The notes under the pieces are model-generated. The model made no database searches, had not been told where the DNA came from, and saw only the letters and a list, made by a program, of their open reading frames with translations. From assembly GCA_043381765.1 (NCBI GenBank), contig JBHJMP010000919.1, forward strand, positions 1 to 26,130: a stretch of 26,130 nt of DNA. The letters run 5' to 3'. This document shows, piece by piece, positions 15,639-24,197 of the stretch. Source of the DNA: Collodictyon triciliatum (lineage: Eukaryota > CRuMs). Within the stretch, counting starts at the first letter, position 1. Each line of letters opens with the position of its first letter. Both the position numbers and the translations under genes were made by a program.

Positions 15639-16729
15639 AAAAACTGAATTTTATTTTGGAAATCTCTACCTGCTGGCTAATCCTGATCTTTGGCAACATG
15701 GAAGTTGCAATTGCAGGCAAAAGATTCATCTCAAGTCATCCTTGTAGTGATACGGGTAGGGTTTGCGTAAGCGGCGGCGGAACACGCAACATAGACGGCT
15801 TTGACGTATACCGTGATTGCTGGCAGTGGTCATATACTAAAACCTGTAATTATCCAAGTAAGAATAACTGCCGGAGTTATAGCGGGTGCTATTTTGTAGC
15901 AAACGGTAACTGCCTGCTTTTTGATAGTCAGGATAATTGCGTTAATCAGGAGCGGGAATTTTCCTGTAAAGCCTGGGAGCCCGGAGTAATTGAAAACAAA
16001 ACCGTCAGGTATGATTTAACACACAAAGACGGTCAGGAAGGACTGATCTGTAAGGGTATTCCCTGTATGGACGGGAACTGTATAGATAAAAGTTATTTAA
16101 CAAACGGTGAAATGATGGATTCAATATCGAAGCTTTATGCTTTTAGCAAGATGAAGCCTGATAGGGATGGAAATTTCAGTTTATTTCAGGGGTCGGGCTT
16201 ACACTGCTCTAAGAAAATGGCCGAATATACGAATTGCTGCCGAATAAACATGAAGGGCTGGGGAAAAGAATTCGGGGCAAGGTGTAATAAGGATGAACAA
16301 CTGCTTGCAAGAAATAGGTCAAAGAATTTATGTGTTTATGTAGGTAAGGAAAAAATAAAGTCGCTAGGGGTAACCACCGTTGTAAAACATCATTTCTGCT
16401 GCTTTGGCAATATGCTCGATAAAGTGGTGCAGGTACAAGGAAGAAAACAGCTTGGGTTAAACTTCGGTAGCGGAGGATCGCCAAACTGTCGTGGACTGAC
16501 ATTAACGGAAATGCAGAGGATAGATTGGGAACTGGTGGATTTTACGGAGTTCATTGAGGATTTCAAAGGAAAGTTTTTTGGTAAATATCAGTCACCTAAT
16601 CCTGATGAGATTGCAGGAAGAGTGAATAGCTCAATGCCCAGCATTAGAAAAGGCAATGATGATCCATTAGATCCGCCGAGTAATATGACCGGCTGGAGTA
16701 GCAATATACCTGATGAGCTGGAGGAGTAA
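15623..16729 (+). CDS. traN: TraN base/stalk protein, short form lacking the N-terminal tip region
   Basis: A 368-residue protein (F TraN is 602). A hydrophobic leader with a likely cleavage after VAIAG (about residue 34) is followed directly by the conserved Cys-rich TraN body: HPCSDTGRVCVSGGGTRNID, FDVYRDCWQWSYTKTCNYPS, then repeated C---C units and the C-terminal CCRINMKGWG and KHHFCCFGNMLDKVVQVQGR regions that mark TraN. The region that precedes the CWQW-type motif in F TraN is missing here and is represented by the three upstream genes. I chose the ATG at 15623 with GGAG 7 bases upstream; a GTG at 15599 is in frame but less likely. TraN is an outer-membrane adhesin for mating-pair stabilisation. 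Confidence 0.9.
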   Translation: MYTPIKKLNFILEISTCWLILIFGNMEVAIAGKRFISSHPCSDTGRVCVSGGGTRNIDGFDVYRDCWQWSYTKTCNYPSKNNCRSYSGCYFVANGNCLLFDSQDNCVNQEREFSCKAWEPGVIENKTVRYDLTHKDGQEGLICKGIPCMDGNCIDKSYLTNGEMMDSISKLYAFSKMKPDRDGNFSLFQGSGLHCSKKMAEYTNCCRINMKGWGKEFGARCNKDEQLLARNRSKNLCVYVGKEKIKSLGVTTVVKHHFCCFGNMLDKVVQVQGRKQLGLNFGSGGSPNCRGLTLTEMQRIDWELVDFTEFIEDFKGKFFGKYQSPNPDEIAGRVNSSMPSIRKGNDDPLDPPSNMTGWSSNIPDELEE

Positions 16730-16739
16730 GGGGGACGTG

Positions 16740-17564
16740 ATGAGAAAAAGAACCTGCAATATTCCGATGTTTTTACTGATTGGCTTAATGGTATTGCCCT
16801 CTAGGGCTATAGCTGAGCCGGGGTTTTTTGAGCAACGTTACCGTGGCTGGTTATGGTTTGAAGAAAAGGAAGAAGGATCTAATTCAAAACCCTATTCCGG
16901 TAGCAAGAGTAATGAAGTGCCTGATGAAGAAATTACGGTAGAAGAGGCAAAGGGCGAAGTTGAAAGCATAATAAAAGAGCTGGAAGATTTGCGTTATGTC
17001 TATTTGGCCAGGCCAAATTACAAGACGCAAAAAGCCTATCGGGATAAACTCGGTGAAATCATGGATAGGGGCATAAGGATGCAGGAATTATGGGACGAGC
17101 AGAACTTTATCGAACCGGAATATCGTGATCTGGTTAATTCCCCGGAAAATGTATTTGCCGTAAAACTGAATAGAAAAATCAAGGCGGAGGCCGAGAAGGA
17201 AATAATCAAGCAATTTGCAAGAGATTATGAACTGGTATTTTTCTATCGTAAATCTTGCCCACGGTCGAGTGAATTTGAACCTGTACTGAAATCCTTTGGA
17301 GATACGCACGGGATTAAAATAGAAGCCGTTAGTGTAGACGGCTCAGAATCAGAATATTTTAGGGGGAGTAGCACAGTTAGTGGGGACCTGATTAATAAAC
17401 TCGGTATATCGGCAACACCGACGGTAATAGCCATAAGAAAGGATGCAAGAAAAGCGTTTGAGCTGATTCGGGGATTTGTCACTTTATCGGAGCTGGAGGA
17501 AAATACTGTCAAAGCCTGGCATATTATTGAAGAAAAAGGCATTAATGTTGGAGTGGGTAGATGA
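16740..17564 (+). CDS. traF: TraF, thioredoxin-fold pilus assembly protein
   Basis: A 274-residue protein (F TraF is 247) with a signal peptide ending SRAIA. The N-terminal half contains the TraF helical region (GWLWFEEKEE, later YVYLARPNYKTQKAYRDKLG). The C-terminal thioredoxin-like domain has YELVFFYRKSCPRSSEFEPV and a cis-Pro segment LGISATPTVIAI. The active-site position reads C173-P-R-S176, so the second Cys of CXXC is absent. F TraF also lacks a full CXXC, so the loss is expected. It is a periplasmic factor for pilus assembly. ATG at 16740 was chosen for the strong AGGGGGA site upstream; an in-frame ATG at 16713 overlaps traN. The stop overlaps the traH start (ATGA). Confidence 0.93.
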   Translation: MRKRTCNIPMFLLIGLMVLPSRAIAEPGFFEQRYRGWLWFEEKEEGSNSKPYSGSKSNEVPDEEITVEEAKGEVESIIKELEDLRYVYLARPNYKTQKAYRDKLGEIMDRGIRMQELWDEQNFIEPEYRDLVNSPENVFAVKLNRKIKAEAEKEIIKQFARDYELVFFYRKSCPRSSEFEPVLKSFGDTHGIKIEAVSVDGSESEYFRGSSTVSGDLINKLGISATPTVIAIRKDARKAFELIRGFVTLSELEENTVKAWHIIEEKGINVGVGR

Positions 17565-18958
17565 TACGAGATCTGAAAACATTAATTGCCGGCGTCATAT
17601 TAATTTTAACTTTTGCTACAAGGGACACCTATGCTAGCGGGCTGAACAAGCTGCTTAAATTCATCGATCAAAGCGGCGGCATGTCCAATTATAATGCCCC
17701 TGCTATTATCCGGGATCAGCAGGGAGGGTTTATGACCGGCGGTTCTTTGCAGATCCGCGGCGCAAGACCCAAAACATTACAACCGGCACATGTTCAGTTA
17801 CCCAGTTTTAACTTTGACGCCTGTAGAGGATCGGGTGATTTCAGGTTTGGAGGATTAAGTTTCATCAATTCTGCCGAGTTCTCAGCTTTTATGAAAAAAC
17901 TGACGGCCAGTACCGGTGCTTATGCGTTTAAAATGGCGGCAAAGAGTTTCTGTCCGCAATGCGAGAACATCATTGCCGAGTTTGAAGCAATAGCAAGAGA
18001 CATAAACAATTTCAATCTGGAGCAATGCGGGCTTGCCAAACAGCTAGCCGGTGGATTAGTAGGGCAGCTTGAGGCCGGGCAAGGACAGAGCTGCCTTATG
18101 CATAATGCGGTGAAGAAAAACGGTAAGGATTTATCGGAAGCACATAAGCTTTGCGCAAACGGAGCTTCTCCTTACGGCGATCCCGGCGATACGGAAGAAC
18201 TTGCATCATTACTAGGGGATAATTTCAATCTGGTCTGGAAAGCGCTCAGCAAGGGTAGTTCCGATTCGGTAGAATTCAAGGAGTTGATGATGAGTGTTGC
18301 AGGAAGTCTGATTGCAACAAAAATAGAGGGTGGACTTAGTCTTAAGCCTCTACCTTCCCTGATTGTTGATTCATCTTTTCTTGAAAAATATATCGGTACC
18401 AAAGGGGAGTCAAGCAGGGTAGAGATGTATGTTTGTGATGAGAAGAAGAAATGCCTTGATCCTAAGGTAGTGGTAACAACATTAACGGTGAAGGATACGT
18501 TATACGGTAAAATCGGTACTATACTGGATAGCCTTGTTGACAAGGTAGAGGAAGATGCCAAGGATCCCATTTTAAGTGACGAGGAAATGGCTTTAATTGA
18601 ATATTCCTCAATTCCGATCATTCCTCTTATCCAGCAGGAGCTTTCCAGGCACGGTGATAAGACAAACATTTTCCTGAGAAATGCGGAATTCATCGATGTA
18701 ATCTGTTATGAGGTGATGAGCGGATTTTTTGAAGGAATCCTGCATAAAACACTGAAAGAAGTAAGAGCTCTGGAATTTGCCCAGGTTGATAGCGGAAAAA
18801 TAGAGAGATACCTTGATACGGCGCAGGAAGTACTATCGATGCTGCGTCATACTAAAGAACATGCTTACAGTAGGTTGGTAGTGATCATGCAGGCTAAAGA
18901 GAGATTACGCCAGCAGGAAGCTGAATTTGATCTTATTTTTGAAAAACTGGGGGCTTGA
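17561..18958 (+). CDS. traH: TraH, pilus assembly protein
   Basis: A 465-residue protein (F TraH is 458) with a signal peptide ending TYASG at about residue 26. The family signature follows: GGMSNYNAPAIIRDQQGGFM and TGGSLQIRGARPKTLQPAHV, then FNFDACRGSGDFRFGGLSFI and the CPQCE motif (AAKSFCPQCENIIAEF). A helical, probably coiled-coil C-terminal part ends the protein (HAYSRLVVIMQAKERLRQQE). These elements are in the usual TraH order. TraH acts in the periplasm and at the outer membrane with TraF, TraU, TraW and TrbC in pilus assembly and retraction. It is coupled to traF by an ATGA overlap and ends three bases before the traG ATG. Confidence 0.95.
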   Translation: MIRDLKTLIAGVILILTFATRDTYASGLNKLLKFIDQSGGMSNYNAPAIIRDQQGGFMTGGSLQIRGARPKTLQPAHVQLPSFNFDACRGSGDFRFGGLSFINSAEFSAFMKKLTASTGAYAFKMAAKSFCPQCENIIAEFEAIARDINNFNLEQCGLAKQLAGGLVGQLEAGQGQSCLMHNAVKKNGKDLSEAHKLCANGASPYGDPGDTEELASLLGDNFNLVWKALSKGSSDSVEFKELMMSVAGSLIATKIEGGLSLKPLPSLIVDSSFLEKYIGTKGESSRVEMYVCDEKKKCLDPKVVVTTLTVKDTLYGKIGTILDSLVDKVEEDAKDPILSDEEMALIEYSSIPIIPLIQQELSRHGDKTNIFLRNAEFIDVICYEVMSGFFEGILHKTLKEVRALEFAQVDSGKIERYLDTAQEVLSMLRHTKEHAYSRLVVIMQAKERLRQQEAEFDLIFEKLGA

Positions 18959-18960
18959 AT

Positions 18961-21819
18961 ATGACGCTTGATCTATCGATTTTTACATACGGCTACGGAG
19001 ATGCCATGTATTATATTCTAAACGGTATTGCGATGATCATGAACAAGAAAGGCTTTATGGTGATGATCAGGAGTGTTGCCGTTGTAAGTATCATGATATC
19101 GGCAGTAGTATGGTCGACTAATCGTAGTATGGGAATCAGTGAGCGACCGGTGATTATAAGAATCATGGCGTTATATTTTGTTATTAACGGTTTACTTACA
19201 CCAAAGATGAGTATAAAGATGGAGGACAGGGTTTCAAAGAATATTGAGGTAGTAGATAATTTACCGTTTTTGTTTATTCCGGTCGGTTGGCTCGAAGGAG
19301 TAGGGGATATGCTAGCGGGCGCTTTAGAGCAGGCAATAAGGCCGGTAATGAAGTCAGACAGTTTTGAGTATCGCAATTATGGACTGGCATTTGGGGCCCA
19401 GATGCAGAGGGAAGCAAAACACTGGCGCATCAGATCGCCGGAGTTCAATCGAAACATGCATAATTTCCTGGATAAATGCATAAAATATACTGCCGGGATT
19501 GGTCACAAATATACGATAAACGATTTACATAACGCCCCGGATGTATGGAAACTGGTTAGTGAAAATGCCGGCGGTATGTCAAGGGTAGGTTTTGTTGTGG
19601 GCGGTAAATATCAGAGCATGAAGTGTCATGAAGCAGCAAAATTAATAGAAGAAAGATATTTTCCGGAGGAATATGAATCAATAATCGGTAGGTATGCAAA
19701 TTCTTTATTTGCAAGAGCCAGCGGTAGCGAGCCAAGTAAAAGGCCATATGATAAGGAACTTGCCAAAAAGACCTTTGCCTCAAATCTGGAAGCGGTATTT
19801 TCAGGATTTGCCGAAACCGGAAATGCCAAAGATATTATTATTCAGCAAATGATGCTTACTGCTATGGCTAATAAGAATAGCGTCAGTAAATACGGAGTAG
19901 CAACGGCAAGAGCAAGTCAGGATACGATCTGGGCAATTACGGCGGAACTGGCGCAGGATACGCTACCGATACTGTTTACTCTGGTAAAATGCATGCTTTA
20001 TGCATCGGTAGTACTTTTGGCACCGATGATGTTACTACCCGGAGGACTTCGTTATTACCGGACATTTTTGCTCGGGGTATGTTCGGTGCAGTTATGGCCG
20101 TTTTTCTATGCAATACTGAATATGTTTGTAGAGATGTATACTAGCATCAGCGTTTTCGGTCTTGATAACGGGATAATAAATTATACGACTTACAGTCAGG
20201 TAGGTCATAGTGCCGATAGGATAGCAGCAATAGCAGGTAGCATGCAGATAATGATACCCTATATTGCATATCAGGCAGTTGCCGGGTCTGCAGGCGGTCT
20301 TATGCATTTAAGCGGTCAGGTAATGGGGCAAAGCGCTGCTTCAACTGCGGCAGAAGAACATGTCAAAGGTCGTATAAGTATTAATACCGTAGCTATTGAT
20401 ACGATGCAACGGGCTACCCAAACGGCCCTCAAAACTGATTTTAACAGGCAATTATCGGCGGGTAGTTCGGTAATCAGTCAGTTAGACGGCTCGCAGGAAC
20501 GTATTACGCCGGACGGTCATATCCATCATTTAACGGGAGCCGGTCTTAACCTTGGTAGTTATACAAATAAAATAGACTTCCGCGGTGAGAAACTAAGTTC
20601 CGATCAGCGTGCATTAAACGAAGAGCAGCGGTATATCAGCAGTAAAGGTATGCAGTTAAATGACGTACAGGCTACCCAGGAGACCTCAATGGAGAGTTAT
20701 ATTACCCAGCTGGCAAAACGTGTTGATAGCGGCGAGAAGATAAATTTCGGTACTCTCGGTAAAGACGGTCTGGTTCTTGAAAAAGCAGTCAATTATGAAC
20801 TGACCCATGGTGAGGGATATAGCTATGATAAGGCTCAATCTAATGCGTTAAAAGGTGATATTACCGGTAAATTGGATGCAGGTACGGCTATCGGTAGTAT
20901 GGTTAAGAAATTACCGATTCCTAATAAAGTGGGCGAATATGCCGGTAAGCTTCTGTCTAAAACCTTGCCTTTTGATCTTAGTGCTTCGGTTACGGGGAGT
21001 GCCGAGCTTAGTAGTACCAATACTCAAGTGCTGCAAAAAAACTCTAATGTCAGCGAAGGCGATCACTGGCGCAGTAATAAGGACGCCATAACGGAAGTTG
21101 CCAAAAATACCGACTTTAATAAAAGTATCGGTATAAATCATGAGTTAACCGACACTATTACTTCTGCTTCCGAGAAGGTCAAAAATCTAACATCGGAGAT
21201 CGGGGTACACCATGAAAGAGCAGAGAATATATCAAATCAGATCCAGCAAGTAGAGTCATTTGGTGAGACCTTTAATATAGACGGTACTCATAAGGTAGAA
21301 GAGCGATTAAAAGCAATGGGTTTAAAAAGTAGGGAAGCACATGATTTAATAGAGAACCCGACATCGGCAACTCCGCATCAACGCCGGCAATTAAATCAAG
21401 CGAAGAGAGAGGTTGCCGATCAGTTATTCGGTAGCTTATACGGGGTACCAAATAGGGTACCGGAAGTAATTAGTGCAAAGGAACAGAACCTCGAAACAAA
21501 ATATGACAACGAATCTGCTGCTTTAAAGAAAAAAGGAGAACAGGAGATTGCAGCAAGAAAAACTACAGAGCAGGCCGCATTAAATAATAGGGCTCAAGCA
21601 GAAGGACTTGATAGAAACAGAGTGCAGAATCAGCTTGATATAAATGAACTAGAGCTAAACAGGAAGCATAAGAAAATGACCCAGGAGGTACAAAGTCAAG
21701 CGGGTAAGAAATTGACACAGCTCAAAGACAGGCAAACTAAACAAGCCCAAGCAGTGCAGGAAGCTGATAAATCAAGGTGGTTTAGAAATTATGTAGGTAA
21801 AAAACCACCAAAAGAATAA
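18961..21819 (+). CDS. traG: TraG, pilus assembly and mating-pair stabilisation protein
   Basis: A 952-residue protein (F TraG is 938). The N-terminal half has hydrophobic segments at about residues 10-25, 32-52, 63-80, 100-120 and again around 335-435 (LPILFTLVKCMLYASVVLLA and QLWPFFYAILNMFVEM). The C-terminal half from about residue 470 is hydrophilic, with ITPDGHIHHLTGAGLNLGSY and a coiled-coil end rich in Gln, Lys and Glu (about 830-935). This matches F TraG: an N-terminal part needed for piliation and a C-terminal part for mating-pair stabilisation, the latter being the entry-exclusion target of TraS in F. The ATG at 18961 follows a GGGGG site; a TTG at 18955 is less likely. The stop lies 5 bases from the end of the opposing gene. 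Confidence 0.95.
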   Translation: MTLDLSIFTYGYGDAMYYILNGIAMIMNKKGFMVMIRSVAVVSIMISAVVWSTNRSMGISERPVIIRIMALYFVINGLLTPKMSIKMEDRVSKNIEVVDNLPFLFIPVGWLEGVGDMLAGALEQAIRPVMKSDSFEYRNYGLAFGAQMQREAKHWRIRSPEFNRNMHNFLDKCIKYTAGIGHKYTINDLHNAPDVWKLVSENAGGMSRVGFVVGGKYQSMKCHEAAKLIEERYFPEEYESIIGRYANSLFARASGSEPSKRPYDKELAKKTFASNLEAVFSGFAETGNAKDIIIQQMMLTAMANKNSVSKYGVATARASQDTIWAITAELAQDTLPILFTLVKCMLYASVVLLAPMMLLPGGLRYYRTFLLGVCSVQLWPFFYAILNMFVEMYTSISVFGLDNGIINYTTYSQVGHSADRIAAIAGSMQIMIPYIAYQAVAGSAGGLMHLSGQVMGQSAASTAAEEHVKGRISINTVAIDTMQRATQTALKTDFNRQLSAGSSVISQLDGSQERITPDGHIHHLTGAGLNLGSYTNKIDFRGEKLSSDQRALNEEQRYISSKGMQLNDVQATQETSMESYITQLAKRVDSGEKINFGTLGKDGLVLEKAVNYELTHGEGYSYDKAQSNALKGDITGKLDAGTAIGSMVKKLPIPNKVGEYAGKLLSKTLPFDLSASVTGSAELSSTNTQVLQKNSNVSEGDHWRSNKDAITEVAKNTDFNKSIGINHELTDTITSASEKVKNLTSEIGVHHERAENISNQIQQVESFGETFNIDGTHKVEERLKAMGLKSREAHDLIENPTSATPHQRRQLNQAKREVADQLFGSLYGVPNRVPEVISAKEQNLETKYDNESAALKKKGEQEIAARKTTEQAALNNRAQAEGLDRNRVQNQLDINELELNRKHKKMTQEVQSQAGKKLTQLKDRQTKQAQAVQEADKSRWFRNYVGKKPPKE

Positions 21820-21824
21820 GAGTT

Positions 21825-22412
21825 TTATTTACGCATTCGGTGATAAATATTGCTTAACAGGTAACTACGTGAGGGGGAATAATACATCTTTTTATGTAAA
21901 TCACTGCTAGAGGGGGTATGAGAAATTTTTTTATCGTTTGGTGTAAATAAAACCTCATAATAATCCCAGGCTTTGGCATTAAAGAAAGCTGAGACAGGAA
22001 TGTTATTTTTTATAAAGTATGACATTGGTAATCCAAGGAGAGCAAATATGATTAAAGAAGTAACAATTTCACCAGGAGCAAATACGTTACCTATAATTAC
22101 CATGATAATGACAGATATAATAAAACAACTTTTAACATAATCAAATTCAAAAGGTAAGTGCATGGAAAGTGATTTTCCCCGTTTATTAAAAACTTTTACT
22201 TCATTTAAAGGAGTATCTCCTTTGCTAGAAGGATCAAAATATATGTTATTAAATTTAGCTAGTATGTACGGGACTAAGGTAAAAGAGCTAATAAGGCCGC
22301 AAAAACTACCATATTCAGAAGATATATATACGGATACAGGCATGGCAATCCAAGTCAAGATGTTCCAGAAATTATCGATTGATATTATTGATCTTTTTGG
22401 AGAATCACTCAT
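21825..22412 (-). CDS. four-helix membrane protein, antisense in the traG-traD slot
   Basis: A 195-residue protein with four predicted membrane helices at about residues 14-29 (FWNILTWIAMPVSVYI), 36-51 (SFCGLISSFTLVPYIL), 95-110 (CFIISVIIMVIIGNVF) and 113-132 (GEIVTSLIIFALLGLPMSYF). A basic C-terminal tail follows. An AGAAGG ribosome site lies 6 bases before the ATG on the minus strand, supporting a real gene. It converges on traG with 5 bases between stops. In F-like regions the slot between traG and traD holds traS, whose inner-membrane product blocks redundant entry by acting on TraG. Topology, size class and position fit a TraS-like role. I see no sequence similarity to TraS and do not recognise the family, so this is inference. 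The region looks more AT-rich than traG by eye. Confidence 0.7.
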   Translation of the reverse strand: MSDSPKRSIISIDNFWNILTWIAMPVSVYISSEYGSFCGLISSFTLVPYILAKFNNIYFDPSSKGDTPLNEVKVFNKRGKSLSMHLPFEFDYVKSCFIISVIIMVIIGNVFAPGEIVTSLIIFALLGLPMSYFIKNNIPVSAFFNAKAWDYYEVLFTPNDKKISHTPSSSDLHKKMYYSPSRSYLLSNIYHRMRK

Positions 22413-22500
22413 AAGCGCCTTCTATTACTTTAGGTTCAAATTGTATGATTTTATTGTCTCAAAATTTCTAATTTTTTGCAAATGGATTAAGTTTACCTGC

Positions 22501-22995
22501 ATGAGTTTTCTAGTTCTGTTGTGTGCTCATTGCGCTAATGCGGATGAGACTGAGATTATGCCCCTAAAAAATGAGCTCAAACGATTAATTGCCGAGCAGG
22601 AAGAACTAAACAAGATCCCTTCAGGATTACTGCTTGCAATTGCTACGGTAGAATCGGGTAGTGAGCCTTATGCCTTAAACATTCAAGGTAAGTCTGTAAT
22701 TGGGAGGAATAAAACGGAAGTAGCAAATTTAATCCACGAGGCCCTAGCTAAAGGCATAACGAATATTGATGTGGGAGTAATGCAGTTAAATATTAGATGG
22801 CACCAGGAGAATTTTGGGTCAATAGAAGAAATGCTAGAGCCGAAAAAGAATATAGAATATGCGGCTAGTTTCCTTTTAACACTCTATAAGAAATACGGTG
22901 ATTGGCATAAGGCGGTAAGATTCTATCACTCAAGTACGGCGGAGTATTACAGGAAATATTCAAGGAAAATAACTTTAGCATGGATAGGTGGGTAG
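22501..22995 (+). CDS. lytic transglycosylase (VirB1/TrbN-like, SLT domain)
   Basis: The SLT domain begins around IPSGLLLAIATVESGSEPYA, where the Glu of TVESG is the expected catalytic acid, and continues with NIDVGVMQLNIRWHQENFGS, KKNIEYAASFLLTLYKKYGD and WHKAVRFYHSST, the ES-G / GVMQ-N / NI-YA--YL pattern of transglycosylases. Upstream lies a secretion signal ending CANA. The start is uncertain: ATG at 22501 gives a very short signal with no positive charge, while a TTG at 22441 would add a basic n-region. The frame is open back to 22162, but that part is antisense to the membrane protein gene and is probably not coding. The enzyme locally opens peptidoglycan for the transfer channel. It is present once in the window and complete in its domain. 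Confidence 0.82.
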   Translation: MSFLVLLCAHCANADETEIMPLKNELKRLIAEQEELNKIPSGLLLAIATVESGSEPYALNIQGKSVIGRNKTEVANLIHEALAKGITNIDVGVMQLNIRWHQENFGSIEEMLEPKKNIEYAASFLLTLYKKYGDWHKAVRFYHSSTAEYYRKYSRKITLAWIGG

Positions 22996-23044
22996 AGCAG
23001 TAGTATGTTAGAGGTATCCCTAATAAAAGAAAAAGGAGTTATTT

Positions 23045-24178
23045 ATGATGATAGATAAGGTACAAAAGACAAAGAAAGTGAATATGAAACAGGAAAAAGC
23101 CGGTGAAGCTGGCTTAGAATTAACTACTGATATAGCTAGTATAGATAATATTTATCAACGCATAGCAAAATATTTGCAAACAGTTCAATATACAATATTA
23201 CAGACTATTAATACAGAAATGGTATTGGTTTATTGTAAAATTGGAAAAGAAATCATTGAGCATGAACAGTATGGTGAATCAAGAGCAGCTTATGGAGAAG
23301 AATTAATCCGTAAACTTTCAGAAAAACTTACCAAAGAGTTTGGTAAGGGTTATTCTGTTTCGAATTTACGTAATATGAGGCAATTTTATCTAAGTTATCA
23401 GGATGAGATTCACCAGACGGCGTCTGGTGAATTGTTGTTTATTCCAAAAGTATCATGGTCAAAGTACTGTTTATTGACGCAGGTAAAAAATAGGGAAGCA
23501 AGAGCATTTTATGAGCAGGAAGCATTAAATAACAAATGGTCAGTAAGAGAATTAGACAGACAAATAGGTAGTTTGCTTTACGAAAGACTGGCAAAAAGCA
23601 AGGATAAACAAGGGTTAATGAATCTTAGCATTAAGGGGCAAGAAATTGAGAAACCGGAAGATGCCATAAAAGATCCAATCATTTTAGAGTTTCTTAATAT
23701 TCCGGAAGCTTATCAAATGGTCGAAAGTAAACTGGAGGAAGCTTTAATAACAAATCTCCAGCATTTTTTACTTGAGCTTGGAAAGGGGTTTGCTTTTGTA
23801 GCAAGGCAAAAGCGCATTACTTTAGACGGTAATAATTTTTATGCAGATCTGGTTTTTTATCACACTATCCTTAAATGTTATATAATTACTGATATCAAGA
23901 CCCATAAGCTTAATCACGGAGATCTTGGGCAGATACAATTTTATGTTAATTACTTTGATGAGCACATAGCTACAGAAGGTGATAATCCAACAATTGGTCT
24001 TGTTCTGTGTACAGATAAAAGTGATGCCATGGTTAAATATACTTTGGGAACGCAGAATACTCAGATTTTTGCTTCCAAATATCAATTTCATTTACCTACT
24101 GAAGCTGAATTAGCAGCGGAACTTAAAAAAGAAATCAAGGACATAAAATTGCGGATGAAAATCCCGAATTTAGAATAA
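23045..24178 (+). CDS. DUF1016/YhcG-type PD-(D/E)XK nuclease-domain protein
   Basis: A 377-residue protein. The N-terminal helical DUF1016 domain (about residues 30-170) contains YCKIGKEIIEHEQYGESRAA and KGYSVSNLRNMRQFYLSY, then VSWSKYCLLTQVKNREARAF. The C-terminal PDDEXK domain shows FYADLVFYHTILKCYIITDI followed by KTHKLNHGDLGQIQFYVNYF, giving the acidic D at the DLVFY strand and D-I-K as the nuclease core. Its closest known family is the YhcG group of predicted nucleases. AAAGGAG precedes the ATG. Such genes occur often in bacterial mobile elements; the function is not established. It is not part of the transfer apparatus in F. The codons around residue 126 are made of a 25-base palindrome. 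It stands between the transglycosylase and traD as probable cargo. Confidence 0.88.
   Translation: MMIDKVQKTKKVNMKQEKAGEAGLELTTDIASIDNIYQRIAKYLQTVQYTILQTINTEMVLVYCKIGKEIIEHEQYGESRAAYGEELIRKLSEKLTKEFGKGYSVSNLRNMRQFYLSYQDEIHQTASGELLFIPKVSWSKYCLLTQVKNREARAFYEQEALNNKWSVRELDRQIGSLLYERLAKSKDKQGLMNLSIKGQEIEKPEDAIKDPIILEFLNIPEAYQMVESKLEEALITNLQHFLLELGKGFAFVARQKRITLDGNNFYADLVFYHTILKCYIITDIKTHKLNHGDLGQIQFYVNYFDEHIATEGDNPTIGLVLCTDKSDAMVKYTLGTQNTQIFASKYQFHLPTEAELAAELKKEIKDIKLRMKIPNLE
23408..23432. repeat. 25-base near-perfect palindrome inside the DUF1016 gene
   Basis: ATTCACCAGACG at 23408-23419 and its exact reverse complement CGTCTGGTGAAT at 23421-23432 are separated by one G. It encodes the IHQTASGE stretch, between the YLSY and SWSKY segments that are otherwise the normal family pattern. 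A palindrome of this length is unlikely by chance. It may be a small palindromic insertion kept in frame, as rickettsial palindromic elements are, although those are much longer. Confidence 0.8.
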
Positions 24179-24197
24179 GCAAGTAATTAAAACGGTT

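Noticed and set aside
18172-18693. 173-residue minus-strand ORF inside traH
   Set aside because: It lies fully antisense to a well-conserved traH region, is Ser/Leu-rich as antisense shadows usually are, and has no supporting start signal.
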